Shown piece after piece: positions 33,073 to 43,755 of a stretch of 64,000 nt of DNA (its first letter is position 1; every line of letters starts with the position of its first letter). The DNA lies in contig NZ_NPKI01000033.1 of NCBI RefSeq assembly GCF_002284565.1, forward strand, positions 62,001-126,000, given 5' to 3'. A program made the translations under genes and the position numbers. The DNA is from Mesorhizobium mediterraneum (GTDB lineage Bacteria > Pseudomonadota > Alphaproteobacteria > Rhizobiales > Rhizobiaceae). Below the pieces are notes generated by a model. That model ran no database searches. It saw only the letters and a list, made by a program, of their open reading frames with translations, and was not told the DNA's origin.

Positions 33073-34167
33073 ATGGCAAAGGCCGAGACGATCAAGAAGC
33101 GGGCGCCGGTGACGGCACGGCGGCCGCCGGTTGGCGCATCGCCGGGCACGCTGATCGCCGACCCGGCGGCGCGGCGCAGCGAACTGCGACTGACACTGAT
33201 GTCGCCCAATAAATTCGAGACGATCGAAGATGCCAGCATCGACGACGTCAAAGCCAATTGCGACACATGGCCGGTCATCTGGCTCGACTGTACCGGTCTC
33301 GCCAACATCCCGCTGATCGAGGAGATCGGCCGGATTTTCAGCCTGCATCCGCTGGCGCTGGAAGATGTCGTCAACACCGGCCAGCGGCCGAAGGTGGACT
33401 TCTTCGAGGACCATGCCTTTGTCGTCGTCAGGATGATCGACGACGTCACCGCGCATCGCTACGAGCAGATCGCCGTCTTCTTCGGCAAGAACTTCGTCGT
33501 CACCTTCCAGGAGCGCGAAGGCGATCCGTTCGATCCCGTGCGCAAGCGCATCGAAAGCTCGATGCCCAACCGGTTGCGCGCACGCGGAGCAGACTATCTC
33601 GCCTATGCCCTGATCGACGCCATCGTCGACAGCTATTTCCCGCCGATCGAGGCTGCCGGCGAATTGGTCGACAGCATCGAGGACCAGATGCTGCGCGCGT
33701 CGGATAAGCACCAGATGCGGCAGCTTCACGAGTTGCGGCGCGACGCCAATGTGCTGAAGGGGGTGCTTTGGCCGATGCGCGATGCGCTGGCCACGCTGAT
33801 CCGCAACGACGTGCCCTATGTGAAGGCCGAGACCAAGGTTTTCCTGAACGACACGCTCGACCACTCGCTTCGGCTCATCGAACTGGTCGAAACCCAGCGC
33901 GACATGCTGACCGGTCTGATCGAGATGCATCTGTCGCTGAGCCAGGCGCGCACCAGCGATGTCATCAGCTATCTGACGATCGTCTCGGTGATCTTCATCC
34001 CGCTAACCTTTCTCGTTGGCGTGTGGGGCATGAACTTCGATCCAGAAAGCTCGCCATGGAACATGCCGGAGTTGAAGGCCCAATACGGCTATCCGGCGGC
34101 GCTCGTGTTCATGGCCCTTGTCGCGTTCGGGCTGATTGCCTTCTTCAGATGGAAGAAGTGGCTTTAG
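33073..34167 (+). CDS. CorA-family magnesium/divalent cation transporter
   Basis: Membrane channel of 364 residues for Mg2+ (possibly Co2+/Ni2+/Zn2+). A large N-terminal cytosolic domain (to about 300), including a long helix around 230-300, precedes two C-terminal membrane helices (about 302-320 and 333-355). The pore signature G319-M-N follows the first helix. It lies between truB and rpsO, breaking the usual truB-rpsO-pnp order. The first 35 residues are a Lys/Arg/Pro-rich extension. Confidence 0.92.
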   Translation: MAKAETIKKRAPVTARRPPVGASPGTLIADPAARRSELRLTLMSPNKFETIEDASIDDVKANCDTWPVIWLDCTGLANIPLIEEIGRIFSLHPLALEDVVNTGQRPKVDFFEDHAFVVVRMIDDVTAHRYEQIAVFFGKNFVVTFQEREGDPFDPVRKRIESSMPNRLRARGADYLAYALIDAIVDSYFPPIEAAGELVDSIEDQMLRASDKHQMRQLHELRRDANVLKGVLWPMRDALATLIRNDVPYVKAETKVFLNDTLDHSLRLIELVETQRDMLTGLIEMHLSLSQARTSDVISYLTIVSVIFIPLTFLVGVWGMNFDPESSPWNMPELKAQYGYPAALVFMALVAFGLIAFFRWKKWL

Positions 34168-34349
34168 CCGAAGGGAAATCTTCGTTTGTGCCGCAAAAAG
34201 CCGGCTTGTGAATTGGGCTGGTGTTTTTGCCTGAATTGCACTATATGCGCCGCAGCATCGTGCAATGACACGTTGCTTGTACCGGCCCCTGCTGGACGAC
34301 ATCCCGGCTGAGGGCGTCCCGTTTCCTCAAACAGATAAGGAAAAACACG

Positions 34350-34619
34350 ATGTCGATTACTGCCGAGCGCAAGAAGGAATTGATGGGTGAATTCGCAACC
34401 GCCAAGGGCGATACCGGGTCTCCGGAAGTCCAGGTGGCCATCCTTTCCGAGCGCATCAAGAACCTGACCGACCATTTCAAGGACCACAAGAAGGATAACC
34501 ATTCCCGCCGTGGTCTGCTTGCTCTCGTCTCCCAGCGCCGTAGTCTGCTTGATTATCTCAAGCGCAAGGATGACGCGCGCTATCAGACGCTGATCGAGAA
34601 GCTCGGTCTGCGCCGTTGA
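34350..34619 (+). CDS. rpsO: 30S ribosomal protein S15
   Basis: Primary 16S rRNA-binding protein of the 30S platform; 89 residues, the normal length. Signature GDTGSPEVQVAILSERI and LVSQRRSLLDYLKRKD are visible. A strong AAGGAAAAACACG ribosome site precedes the ATG. It is followed after 414 bases by pnp; in many bacteria the two are cotranscribed and processed by RNase. Confidence 0.97.
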   Translation: MSITAERKKELMGEFATAKGDTGSPEVQVAILSERIKNLTDHFKDHKKDNHSRRGLLALVSQRRSLLDYLKRKDDARYQTLIEKLGLRR

Positions 34620-35033
34620 CGAATTGACCGGCGGGTTCTTTCGAGAGCCCGCCGGTCGCGCATTGGAGCATCGGATCAGTCCATTGCTCTATGAAGGAAG
34701 TAGAGCGCCGCGCATCGATCTAGACGCGCAAATAGGACGCTCTGAAAGTTTGAATTTGCGCATGATGCTTTCCGCAGGCCGCGGTTTCGGGATCATGCGC
34801 AAGGCCAGTCGGATCGATTGGCCAAACCCGGTTTCGAAATAGCACAGGGCCATTCGAAACCGCCCATGGACGGTCATGGGGCAGGATTGCAGGACGCTCG
34901 CGCGGCAATCGCGCCGGATTTACCCGAGCTTCCCGTTGTCTTGCCCGTGGCTGCCCGAGAAATGAAGCCAAGGGAAAGGGGCACTCGCGCACGGTGAAAC
35001 GGCGCGGCCCTTTCCGCATATGAAGGACAAGAT
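34620..35033 (+). other. rpsO-pnp intergenic region with palindromic repeat
   Basis: A 414-base gap. It contains the repeat at 34702-34802, several short inverted repeats (e.g. TTTCGAAAT/ATTCGAAAC near 34832-34861) and, just before pnp, a GAAGGACAAGAT ribosome site. No gene is convincing. RNase-processed leader structure of pnp would be expected here. Confidence 0.5.
34702..34802. repeat. Composite palindromic repeat, rpsO-pnp gap
   Basis: Starts with AGAGCGCCGCGCATC...GACGCGC, continues with a GAAAGTTTGAATTTGCGC link, then a perfect 11-base stem TTGCGCATGAT (34756-34766) and ATCATGCGCAA (34792-34802) around a GC-rich loop containing GGTTTCGGG. Read on the opposite strand, 40381-40457 has the same order of modules. 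Confidence 0.7.
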
Positions 35034-37181
<2,148 letters not shown>

Positions 37182-37204
37182 GCGATCTGACGGTATAATC
37201 GAAG

Positions 37205-37233
37205 CGGGCGCGCCGACAGGTCGCGCCCGTTTT
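37205..37233 (+). terminator. Rho-independent terminator after pnp
   Basis: Perfect 8-base GC stem CGGGCGCG/CGCGCCCG with a 9-base loop followed by TTTT, starting 24 bases after the pnp stop. Confidence 0.85.
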
Positions 37234-37253
37234 CATTTTCAAGAGATCGAAGA

Positions 37254-38267
37254 ATGTCCGCCGAGCCGCTGAAGACACTGTTCCACCCGTTCGAGGCCGA
37301 GGCTGTCGCCATGCCGCGTAAAGGCGAGCGCGTCCTCTTTCTGGGCGCTGAACCGGGTTTCCGCCTGCCCGAAGGCTTCGATGCAACACTGCATCTGGTG
37401 CAAGGCTTCCGCCCGCATTTTCGCGCGCTGCAGGGCGCCGGCTTCACGGTCACGCCGCATCTGGAGGGCGAAGGTTTCGATGCGGCACTGGTGCTTGCCG
37501 GCCGTCATCGCGGGCAAAACGAATTGCGCATCGCTGAGGCGATTGAGCGTGTGAGGCCGGGCGGACTGATCGCCGTCGCCGGCGGTAAGGACGATGGCAT
37601 TGCGAGCCTGCGCAAGCGCATCGGCGAGCTTGTGACGCTCGACGGCCATATGCCGAAACATCACGGCATCGCCTTCTGGTTCCATCGACCGGCCGATGCC
37701 GCGGCCGCGGCCGCGCTTCGCGTCGCCAATCCAACGCTTCTGGTCGAGAGCCGTTTCCGCACCGCACCAGGCATGTTCTCTTTTGATAAGATCGATGCAG
37801 GTTCGAGATTGCTGGTGGACAATTTGCCCGGCGACCTGCGTGGCAACATTGCCGATTTCTGCGCCGGCTGGGGCTATGTGGCGGCCGAGGTCGCCGCCCG
37901 CTCACCCGGCATCTCGGCGCTCGATCTCTACGAGGCCGAGTTCGAGGCGCTGGAGGCGGCGAAACGCAATATCGGCACTACAGCGGCGGAACCCAATTTC
38001 TTCTGGATCGATCTTTTGAGCGAGCCGATCGAGCGCCGTTATGACGCCATCGTCATGAACCCGCCCTTCCATCGCAGCCGCGCGACCGAGCCGGAGATCG
38101 GTGCCGGCATGATCCGCGCCGCGGCGAAGGCGCTGAAGCCAGGTGGGCGGCTGTTCATGGTGGCGAACCGTCAGCTTCCCTACGAGCCGGTGCTGGCGGC
38201 CGCCTTCTCCAGCCACGCCGAGATCGCCCGCGACGGGATGTTCAAGGTTTTGGCGGCGCGCCGCTGA
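37254..38267 (+). CDS. Class I SAM methyltransferase, RsmC-like (16S rRNA m2G)
   Basis: Methyltransferase of 337 residues with the two-domain RsmC/RlmG layout: a degenerate N-terminal Rossmann-like half and a catalytic C-terminal half. The catalytic half holds the SAM loop (DFCAGWGYVAAEVA, about 200-213) and the N2-guanine target motif NPPFHRS near residue 263. By family it would methylate N2 of G1207 in 16S rRNA or a comparable rRNA guanine. It begins 21 bases after the pnp terminator; the next gene is convergent. Confidence 0.82.
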   Translation: MSAEPLKTLFHPFEAEAVAMPRKGERVLFLGAEPGFRLPEGFDATLHLVQGFRPHFRALQGAGFTVTPHLEGEGFDAALVLAGRHRGQNELRIAEAIERVRPGGLIAVAGGKDDGIASLRKRIGELVTLDGHMPKHHGIAFWFHRPADAAAAAALRVANPTLLVESRFRTAPGMFSFDKIDAGSRLLVDNLPGDLRGNIADFCAGWGYVAAEVAARSPGISALDLYEAEFEALEAAKRNIGTTAAEPNFFWIDLLSEPIERRYDAIVMNPPFHRSRATEPEIGAGMIRAAAKALKPGGRLFMVANRQLPYEPVLAAAFSSHAEIARDGMFKVLAARR

Positions 38268-38306
38268 GCGGAGTTCACCGGACCAAGGCATTTTCTATGG
38301 GCCGAA

Positions 38307-39119
38307 TTATTCCCGGCCGGTGTCGGCCTGCTTCAACTCGTCGAGCGCCGGCATCGAGACGATGTGGTAGCCGGAATCGACATAGTGGATTTCGCCGGTG
38401 ACGCCGGACGACAGGTCGGACAGGAGGTAGAGCGCGGAGCCACCGACTTCGTCGATGGTCACTGTACGGCGCAGCGGCGAGTTGCGCTGCTGGTAGGAAA
38501 ACATATGGCGTGCGTCGGAAATCCCGGCGCCGGCCAGTGTCCGCACCGGTCCCGCCGATATGCCGTTCACCCTGATGCCGCGCGGTCCGTAGTCGTTGGC
38601 GAGATAGCGGACGCTGGCTTCCAGCCCGGCCTTGGCCACGCCCATGACGTTATAGTTCGGCATGACACGGACAGAACCCGCATAGGTCAGCGTGATCATC
38701 GAGCCGCTGTCCTTCATCAGCGCGGCGGCGTGACGGGCGACCTCTGTGAAGGAGTAGCAGGAGATGACCATGGTGCGGACGAAATTGTCGCGGCTGGTGT
38801 CGGCGTAAAGGCCCTTCAGCTCGTTCTTGTCGGAAAAGCCAATGGCATGGACGACGAAGTCCAGCCCGCCCCAGGCCTTGCCCAAGGTCTCGAAGGTGGC
38901 GGCAACCGATGCGCTGTCCTCGACATCGCAAGGCACGACCAGCGAGGCGCCGAGCTTGTCGGCGAGCGGCTTGACCCGGCGCCCGAAGGCCTCGCCTTGA
39001 TAGGTGAAGGCGAGTTCCGCCCCATGTTCGGAGAGTTTCCGGGCGATGCCCCAGGCGATCGAGTGATCGTTGGCGACACCCATGACAAGCCCGCGCTTGC
39101 CCTTCATCAATCCGTCCAT
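38307..39119 (-). CDS. fabI: Enoyl-[acyl-carrier-protein] reductase (NADH)
   Basis: Reduces enoyl-ACP in the last step of each fatty-acid elongation cycle; cytosolic SDR, 270 residues. The start at 39119 is supported by AAGGA about 11 bases upstream. Active-site residues Y146, Y156 and K163 fall at the same numbers as in E. coli FabI. M159, part of the triclosan pocket in E. coli, is also conserved. It lies just downstream of fabB (13 bases) in the leftward fabA-fabB-fabI set. Confidence 0.94.
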   Translation of the reverse strand: MDGLMKGKRGLVMGVANDHSIAWGIARKLSEHGAELAFTYQGEAFGRRVKPLADKLGASLVVPCDVEDSASVAATFETLGKAWGGLDFVVHAIGFSDKNELKGLYADTSRDNFVRTMVISCYSFTEVARHAAALMKDSGSMITLTYAGSVRVMPNYNVMGVAKAGLEASVRYLANDYGPRGIRVNGISAGPVRTLAGAGISDARHMFSYQQRNSPLRRTVTIDEVGGSALYLLSDLSSGVTGEIHYVDSGYHIVSMPALDELKQADTGRE

Positions 39120-39132
39120 GGTCGGCAAATCC

Positions 39133-40353
39133 TTATGCGGAATAGCGCTGGAAAATCAGCGTTGCGTTGGTGCCGCCGAAACCAAACGAATTGGACAAAA
39201 CAGTGTCGATCCTGGCGTCGTCGATGCGTGTGCGCACGATCGGCATGCCTTCGAATTCCGGATCGAGTTGCTCGATATGAGCGCTCTCGCCGATGAAGCC
39301 GCCTTGCATCATCAGGATAGAGTAGATCGATTCCTGCACGCCGGCCGCACCCAGCGAATGGCCAGTCAGCGATTTGGTCGAGGTGATGAAAGGCATCTTC
39401 TCGCCGAACACTTCGCGGATCGCGCCCATTTCCCTGGAATCGCCGACCGGCGTCGAAGTGCCGTGCGTGTTGATGTAGTCGACTGGCGAAGAGGTGGTCG
39501 CCAGCGCCTGCCGCATGCAGCGCACCGCACCTTCGCCCGATGGCGCCACCATGTCGTAGCCGTCTGAGGTCGCGCCATAGCCGACGATCTCGGCGTAGAT
39601 CTTGGCGCCGCGTGCCTTGGCGTGCTCGAGCTCTTCCAGGACCAGCACGCCGGCACCGCCGGCAATGACGAAGCCGTCGCGATCGACGTCATAGGCGCGC
39701 GAGGCGGCCGACGCCCTGTCGTTGAACTTGGACGACATGGCGCCCATCGCGTCGAACAGGTCCGACATCGTCCAATCGAGATCCTCATGGCCGCCGGCGA
39801 AGACCATGTCCTGCTTGCCCCACTGGATCAGTTCGTAGCCATTGCCGATGCAATGCGCCGAGGTCGAGCAGGCCGACGAGATCGAATAGTTGACGCCATG
39901 GATCTTGAACCAGGTGGCGAGCGTCGCTGAAGCGGTCGACGACATCGCCTTCGGCACGGCGAACGGGCCGATGCGCTTGGGGCTGCCATTCTTGAGCGTG
40001 GTTTCGGCCGCTTCGACGATGGCTCGGGTCGACGGTCCGCCCGATCCCATGACGATGCCGGTGCGCTCATTGGTGATGTCGTTCTCGCCAAGTCCAGCGT
40101 CCACAATAGCCTGGTCCATGGCGACATGGTTCCAGGCCGCACCTTGCGACAGGAAGCGCATAGCGCGACGATCGATCAGGGCGGAGGGGTCGAGCGTCGG
40201 CGCTCCCCAGACCTGACAGCGGAAGCCGTGTTCGGCGAAGGAATCAGAGAAGCTGATGCCGGACTTGGCATCGTGGAGCGAGGCCTGCACCTCGTTGGCA
40301 TTGTTGCCGATCGACGACACGATGCCGAGGCCTGTCACTACGACCCGTCTCAT
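39133..40353 (-). CDS. fabB: 3-oxoacyl-[acyl-carrier-protein] synthase I
   Basis: Condensing enzyme needed to extend the cis-3-decenoyl chain made by FabA, so required for unsaturated fatty acids; 406 residues. The catalytic cysteine is C162 in ISSACSTSAHC; the two active-site histidines lie in NTHGTSTPVGD and SLTGHSLGAAG. The start at 40353 has GGAAGGAG seven bases upstream, better than the TTG at 40359. It lies between fabA and fabI, with a palindromic repeat in the fabA-fabB gap. Confidence 0.94.
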   Translation of the reverse strand: MRRVVVTGLGIVSSIGNNANEVQASLHDAKSGISFSDSFAEHGFRCQVWGAPTLDPSALIDRRAMRFLSQGAAWNHVAMDQAIVDAGLGENDITNERTGIVMGSGGPSTRAIVEAAETTLKNGSPKRIGPFAVPKAMSSTASATLATWFKIHGVNYSISSACSTSAHCIGNGYELIQWGKQDMVFAGGHEDLDWTMSDLFDAMGAMSSKFNDRASAASRAYDVDRDGFVIAGGAGVLVLEELEHAKARGAKIYAEIVGYGATSDGYDMVAPSGEGAVRCMRQALATTSSPVDYINTHGTSTPVGDSREMGAIREVFGEKMPFITSTKSLTGHSLGAAGVQESIYSILMMQGGFIGESAHIEQLDPEFEGMPIVRTRIDDARIDTVLSNSFGFGGTNATLIFQRYSA

Positions 40354-40380
40354 TCGCAACTCCTTCCAGCGCTTGAACCC

Positions 40381-40457
40381 GAAACCTGTTGGACACGGAT
40401 CATGCGCAAATTAAAGTTCTACAGCTTCGTTTGCGCGTCCCAAGGACGCGCGGCGCT
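40381..40457. repeat. Composite palindromic repeat in the fabA-fabB gap
   Basis: Contains a perfect 8-base hairpin GCGCGTCC/GGACGCGC with a CAA loop (40433-40451) and the module GGATCATGCGCAAATTAAAG. On the minus strand its module order matches the repeat at 34702-34802, and its hairpin module matches the start of the repeat at 15677-15812. Confidence 0.65.
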
Positions 40458-40470
40458 GTGGGGGCGCCGG

Positions 40471-40989
40471 TCAGGCGGCGGCCGATTGCTTGGACAGACC
40501 CACCTTGAGGTCCGTTGCTGCGTATATGGGTTCGCCATCCGCCTTCAGCCAGCCATCGGCGATACCAAGCACCAGCCGGCCGCGCATCACGCGCTTGAAG
40601 TCCACGCCATACTCCACCTTCTTGACCGACGGTGTCACCATGCCCTTGAACTTCACCTCGCCGGTCGAGAGCGCCATTCCTTTGCCCGGCTCGCCGAGCC
40701 AGCCGAGGTAGAATCCCGTCAATTGCCACATGGCGTCGAGGCCCAGGCACCCCGGCATGATTGGATTGCCGATGAAGTGGCAGGCGAAAAACCACAGGTC
40801 CGGCTTAATGTCGAACTCTGCGCGGATGAAGCCCTTGTCGAAGGCACCGCCCGTCTCGCTGATTTCGGTGATGCGGTCGAACATCAGCATCGGCGGATAG
40901 GGGAGTTGGGCGTTTCCAGGTCCGAACAGCTCGCCGCGGGCGCAGGCAAGCAGTTCTTCGTAATCGTAGCTGGATTTCGAAACCGCCAT
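40471..40989 (-). CDS. fabA: 3-hydroxydecanoyl-[acyl-carrier-protein] dehydratase/isomerase
   Basis: Dehydratase and isomerase that introduces the cis double bond in anaerobic-type unsaturated fatty acid synthesis; 172 residues, hot-dog fold. Active-site H71 and D85 are visible in ACHFIGNPIMPGCLGLDA, one position from E. coli H70/D84. The ATG at 40989 follows GGGGAAGAG. It heads the leftward fabA-fabB-fabI cluster and is divergent from irr. Confidence 0.95.
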   Translation of the reverse strand: MAVSKSSYDYEELLACARGELFGPGNAQLPYPPMLMFDRITEISETGGAFDKGFIRAEFDIKPDLWFFACHFIGNPIMPGCLGLDAMWQLTGFYLGWLGEPGKGMALSTGEVKFKGMVTPSVKKVEYGVDFKRVMRGRLVLGIADGWLKADGEPIYAATDLKVGLSKQSAAA

Positions 40990-41232
40990 CAATCTCTTCC
41001 CCGTAATCGTCCCGGGCGGTAGAGCGCCCTTGTCGTTGGTTTCCTAACACAATCTATTTCAGGCCGGAAACCGGCGTTTGCGCTTAACCTGCCCGTCTGC
41101 CTGGGTCAATGCGCGCTATTGATCGTATTCGGCCGACAGAATATATGTCGGGAGGTGTTCAGTTTCGGGCGATGTTCGTTTTTTGCCATTCTGGGCATAT
41201 CTTGGGGCGAAACTATGAGCTTGGACGGATAG

Positions 41233-41664
41233 ATGGATCTGGGCTGCCGGAAGGAAAATGTCGCTGTGGACAAGCGGGTTCGCGAAGCTGGGCTGAGGCC
41301 GACGCGTCAGCGCATTGCGCTGGCCGATCTGCTTTTCGCCAAGGGCGACCGCCATCTGTCGGCCGAGGAACTGCACGAGGAGGCGATCGCCGCCGGCGTG
41401 CCGGTGTCGCTCGCCACCGTCTACAACGCCCTTCATCAATTCACCCAGGCGGGCCTTCTGCGCATCCTGGCCGTCGAGGGGTCAAAGACCTACTTCGACA
41501 CCAACACCTCCGATCACCATCATTTCTACATTGAAGGCGAAAACAGGATCTTCGATATCGCCAGCGGTCCTGTCACGGTTTCCAACCTGCCGGAGCCGCC
41601 GGAAGGCATGGAGATCGCCAATGTCGACATCGTGGTAAGGCTGCGTCCCAAACGCTGCGATTGA
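41233..41664 (+). CDS. irr: Iron response regulator Irr (Fur family)
   Basis: Fur-family regulator that, in Rhizobiales, senses heme status and binds ICE boxes under iron limitation; 143 residues. The winged-helix region includes SLATVYNALHQFTQAGLLRIL (59-79), and the H95-H96-H97 cluster (SDHHHFYIE) matches the heme/metal site of Irr. The Bradyrhizobium N-terminal GCP-type heme regulatory motif is absent (N-terminus MDLGCRKENVAVDKRV), as in Rhizobium-type Irr. Divergent from fabA, a conserved rhizobial pairing. Its likely target box is at 7038-7058. Confidence 0.9.
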   Translation: MDLGCRKENVAVDKRVREAGLRPTRQRIALADLLFAKGDRHLSAEELHEEAIAAGVPVSLATVYNALHQFTQAGLLRILAVEGSKTYFDTNTSDHHHFYIEGENRIFDIASGPVTVSNLPEPPEGMEIANVDIVVRLRPKRCD

Positions 41665-41734
41665 TCGGCGCGTCATTGGGTCGCGAGATACCGTCTCGCC
41701 CGCCAGACCATGATCCCGAACCGACAAGAAGAGG

Positions 41735-42292
41735 TCAGTTTTTGACCCGTTCGCCCGGATAGGCGCCCCAGACAAGCGACTGGGCGAGCCAGCCGGTGTG
41801 GCCGTCGAAGGTCATTTCGCACCACTGGCCGTCACAGGACCTGATCGTGCCCATGGCGCCCGGCTCGATGATCGCGATGATGCTGGCATCCTTTTCCGGG
41901 TCGTTGAGAAGGTTGATTCGGGCATCCTTGCCGCGCTGCCAGGGTGCCACGATCGCCGTGCGGCGGCCTGAAAGCAGCGACTGGTTGATCCAGCCTTCCG
42001 AGCCGTCGGCATCGCGCACCCGACGCCAGGTGTCGAATTCCTGGATGATTTCCATCGGCAGGCCAGGCTTCATGTACATCCAGTCGACGGAATAGTTGAC
42101 GCCTGGTCCGACGCGGGAGTTGACGCGGCCCGCTTTCAGGCTGACGAAACGCGGCAGCGGCAGGCCGCTCGGCCCGAGCGTTGCGCTCTGGGCCGGTGCT
42201 GCCGCACTCTGTGCCGCCGCAAGCGGGGAATAAAGGATAGCGCCGATAAATGCTGCGCTGAGGGTCAGGCGGAGCGACGCAAAACCAGACAC
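41735..42292 (-). CDS. Exported bacterial SH3-domain protein
   Basis: Secreted protein of 185 residues with a signal peptide (about 1-27, ending LAAAQ) and two SH3b-like units (about 48-110 and 115-180), e.g. VNSRVGPGVNYSVDWMYMKPG and GTIRSCDGQWCEMTFDGHTGWL. Such proteins often bind peptidoglycan or modulate cell-wall enzymes, but no enzyme domain is attached here. It is convergent with irr. The specific role is unknown. Confidence 0.78.
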   Translation of the reverse strand: MSGFASLRLTLSAAFIGAILYSPLAAAQSAAAPAQSATLGPSGLPLPRFVSLKAGRVNSRVGPGVNYSVDWMYMKPGLPMEIIQEFDTWRRVRDADGSEGWINQSLLSGRRTAIVAPWQRGKDARINLLNDPEKDASIIAIIEPGAMGTIRSCDGQWCEMTFDGHTGWLAQSLVWGAYPGERVKN

Positions 42293-42450
42293 TTTCGTTC
42301 CTTTCAGCGCCGGCTCATCGGCCTTGGCGCCCCTTTTTCTTTGTCTTCGGCGGAACCTCTTGTTACATGGAGAGCTGGCACCGCGACCGGCCTCCAGTTT
42401 CGCCTGTCTTGGTTAAAGAGGTCTCAACGAGGGTTGGGTTTGAGGAAACA

Positions 42451-43452
42451 ATGGCAGGCAGAAAAAGGCCCCTCGTCGTCATCACGCGCAAGCTGCCCGA
42501 TCCGGTCGAGACCCGCATGCGTGAGCTGTTCGACGCCCGGCTGAATGTCGAAGACAGGCCAATGACGCAGCCGGAACTGGTCGCGGCGGTCAAGGAAGCC
42601 GACGTGCTGGTGCCGACTATAACCGATCATATCGACGCAGCGCTGATCGCTCAGGCTGGCGACAACCTCAAGCTGATCGCCAATTTCGGCAACGGCGTCG
42701 ACAAGATCGACGTGGCGGCAGCAGCGAAGAAGGGCATTACCGTCACCAACACGCCGAACGTGCTGACCGAAGATACGGCCGACATGACCATGGCGCTGAT
42801 GCTGGCGGTGCCTCGGCGACTGGCGGAAGGCGCCAATGTGCTGACCGGCGACAAGAAGTGGGCGGGCTGGTCGCCAACCTGGATGCTCGGCCGGCGGATC
42901 TGGGGCAAACGCCTCGGCATTGTCGGCATGGGCCGCATCGGCACCGCTGTCGCCCGGCGGGCCAAGGCTTTTGGGCTGTCGATCCACTACCACAACCGCC
43001 ATCGCGTGCTGCCGGCGGTCGAGGATGAGCTGGAGGCAACCTACTGGGAAAGCCTCGACCAGATGCTTGCCCGCATGGACATCATCTCGGTCAATTGCCC
43101 GTCGACGCCGGCAACCTTCCATCTGCTCTCGGCGCGGCGGCTGGCGCTTCTGCAACCGTCCGCCTACATCGTCAACACGGCGCGGGGCGACATCATCGAC
43201 GAAGACTCTCTGGTCAAGCTGATCCAGGACGGCAAGATCGCCGGCGCCGGCCTCGACGTCTACGAGCATGAGCCGGCGCTGAACAGCAAATTGCTGAAGC
43301 TCGCCGCCAAGGGCAAGGTCGTGCTGTTGCCGCATATGGGATCGGCGACGCTCGAAGGCCGTATCGATATGGGCGAGAAGGTGATCATCAACATCCGCGC
43401 CTTCTTCGATGGCCATCGCCCGCCTGACCGCGTACTGCCGCTGCGGACGTGA
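42451..43452 (+). CDS. D-2-hydroxyacid dehydrogenase (glyoxylate reductase-like)
   Basis: NAD(P)H-dependent D-isomer 2-hydroxyacid dehydrogenase of 333 residues. The nucleotide-binding loop is GIVGMGRIGTAVARRAKAFG (about 156-175), and the catalytic Arg-Glu-His set is represented by NTARGDIIDE, AGLDVYEHEP and LPHMGSAT. This arrangement suits reduction of glyoxylate or hydroxypyruvate. The start at 42451 follows TTTGAGGAAACA; an upstream frame to 42367 lacks homology. The gene stands alone. Confidence 0.85.
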   Translation: MAGRKRPLVVITRKLPDPVETRMRELFDARLNVEDRPMTQPELVAAVKEADVLVPTITDHIDAALIAQAGDNLKLIANFGNGVDKIDVAAAAKKGITVTNTPNVLTEDTADMTMALMLAVPRRLAEGANVLTGDKKWAGWSPTWMLGRRIWGKRLGIVGMGRIGTAVARRAKAFGLSIHYHNRHRVLPAVEDELEATYWESLDQMLARMDIISVNCPSTPATFHLLSARRLALLQPSAYIVNTARGDIIDEDSLVKLIQDGKIAGAGLDVYEHEPALNSKLLKLAAKGKVVLLPHMGSATLEGRIDMGEKVIINIRAFFDGHRPPDRVLPLRT

Positions 43453-43755
43453 CCGGGCGCCGTCCAATTCTTCAGCAAAGACTTTAGGTTCCCCGATAGG
43501 GGATCAGGGACCCCGCCTTGAGGCGGCTGGGATGGCCCCGCATGAGCAACCATCTCACGCAAAAGTTTGCGGCACCGGTTGCACGCGGTGCAGTCGCGCG
43601 GGAAACAAGGTTCCCAGATGCTGCCCCCGGAGCAGCTCCCATGTGGCTTTAGAAAATCATTCTACTCCCGATCGGTCTCGTCGATTGTCGATCCTTGACA
43701 ATAGATGACAGTAGCATCAAGCAAAGGGCTTCCATAGCAAGAGTGTAAAAAGCTG
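43453..43755. other. Intergenic region upstream of the amidohydrolase operon
   Basis: A 303-base gap. It contains GC-rich inverted repeats (TTCCCCGATAGGGGATCAGG region near 43491-43510), a possible 36-residue ORF (43542-43652), and an inverted repeat ATTGTC/GACAAT (43684-43689, 43697-43702) overlapping a perfect -35 hexamer TTGACA (43695-43700). The last could be the operator and promoter of the downstream operon, whose own GntR regulator is encoded at 48037. A small RNA is possible but not shown. Confidence 0.4.
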
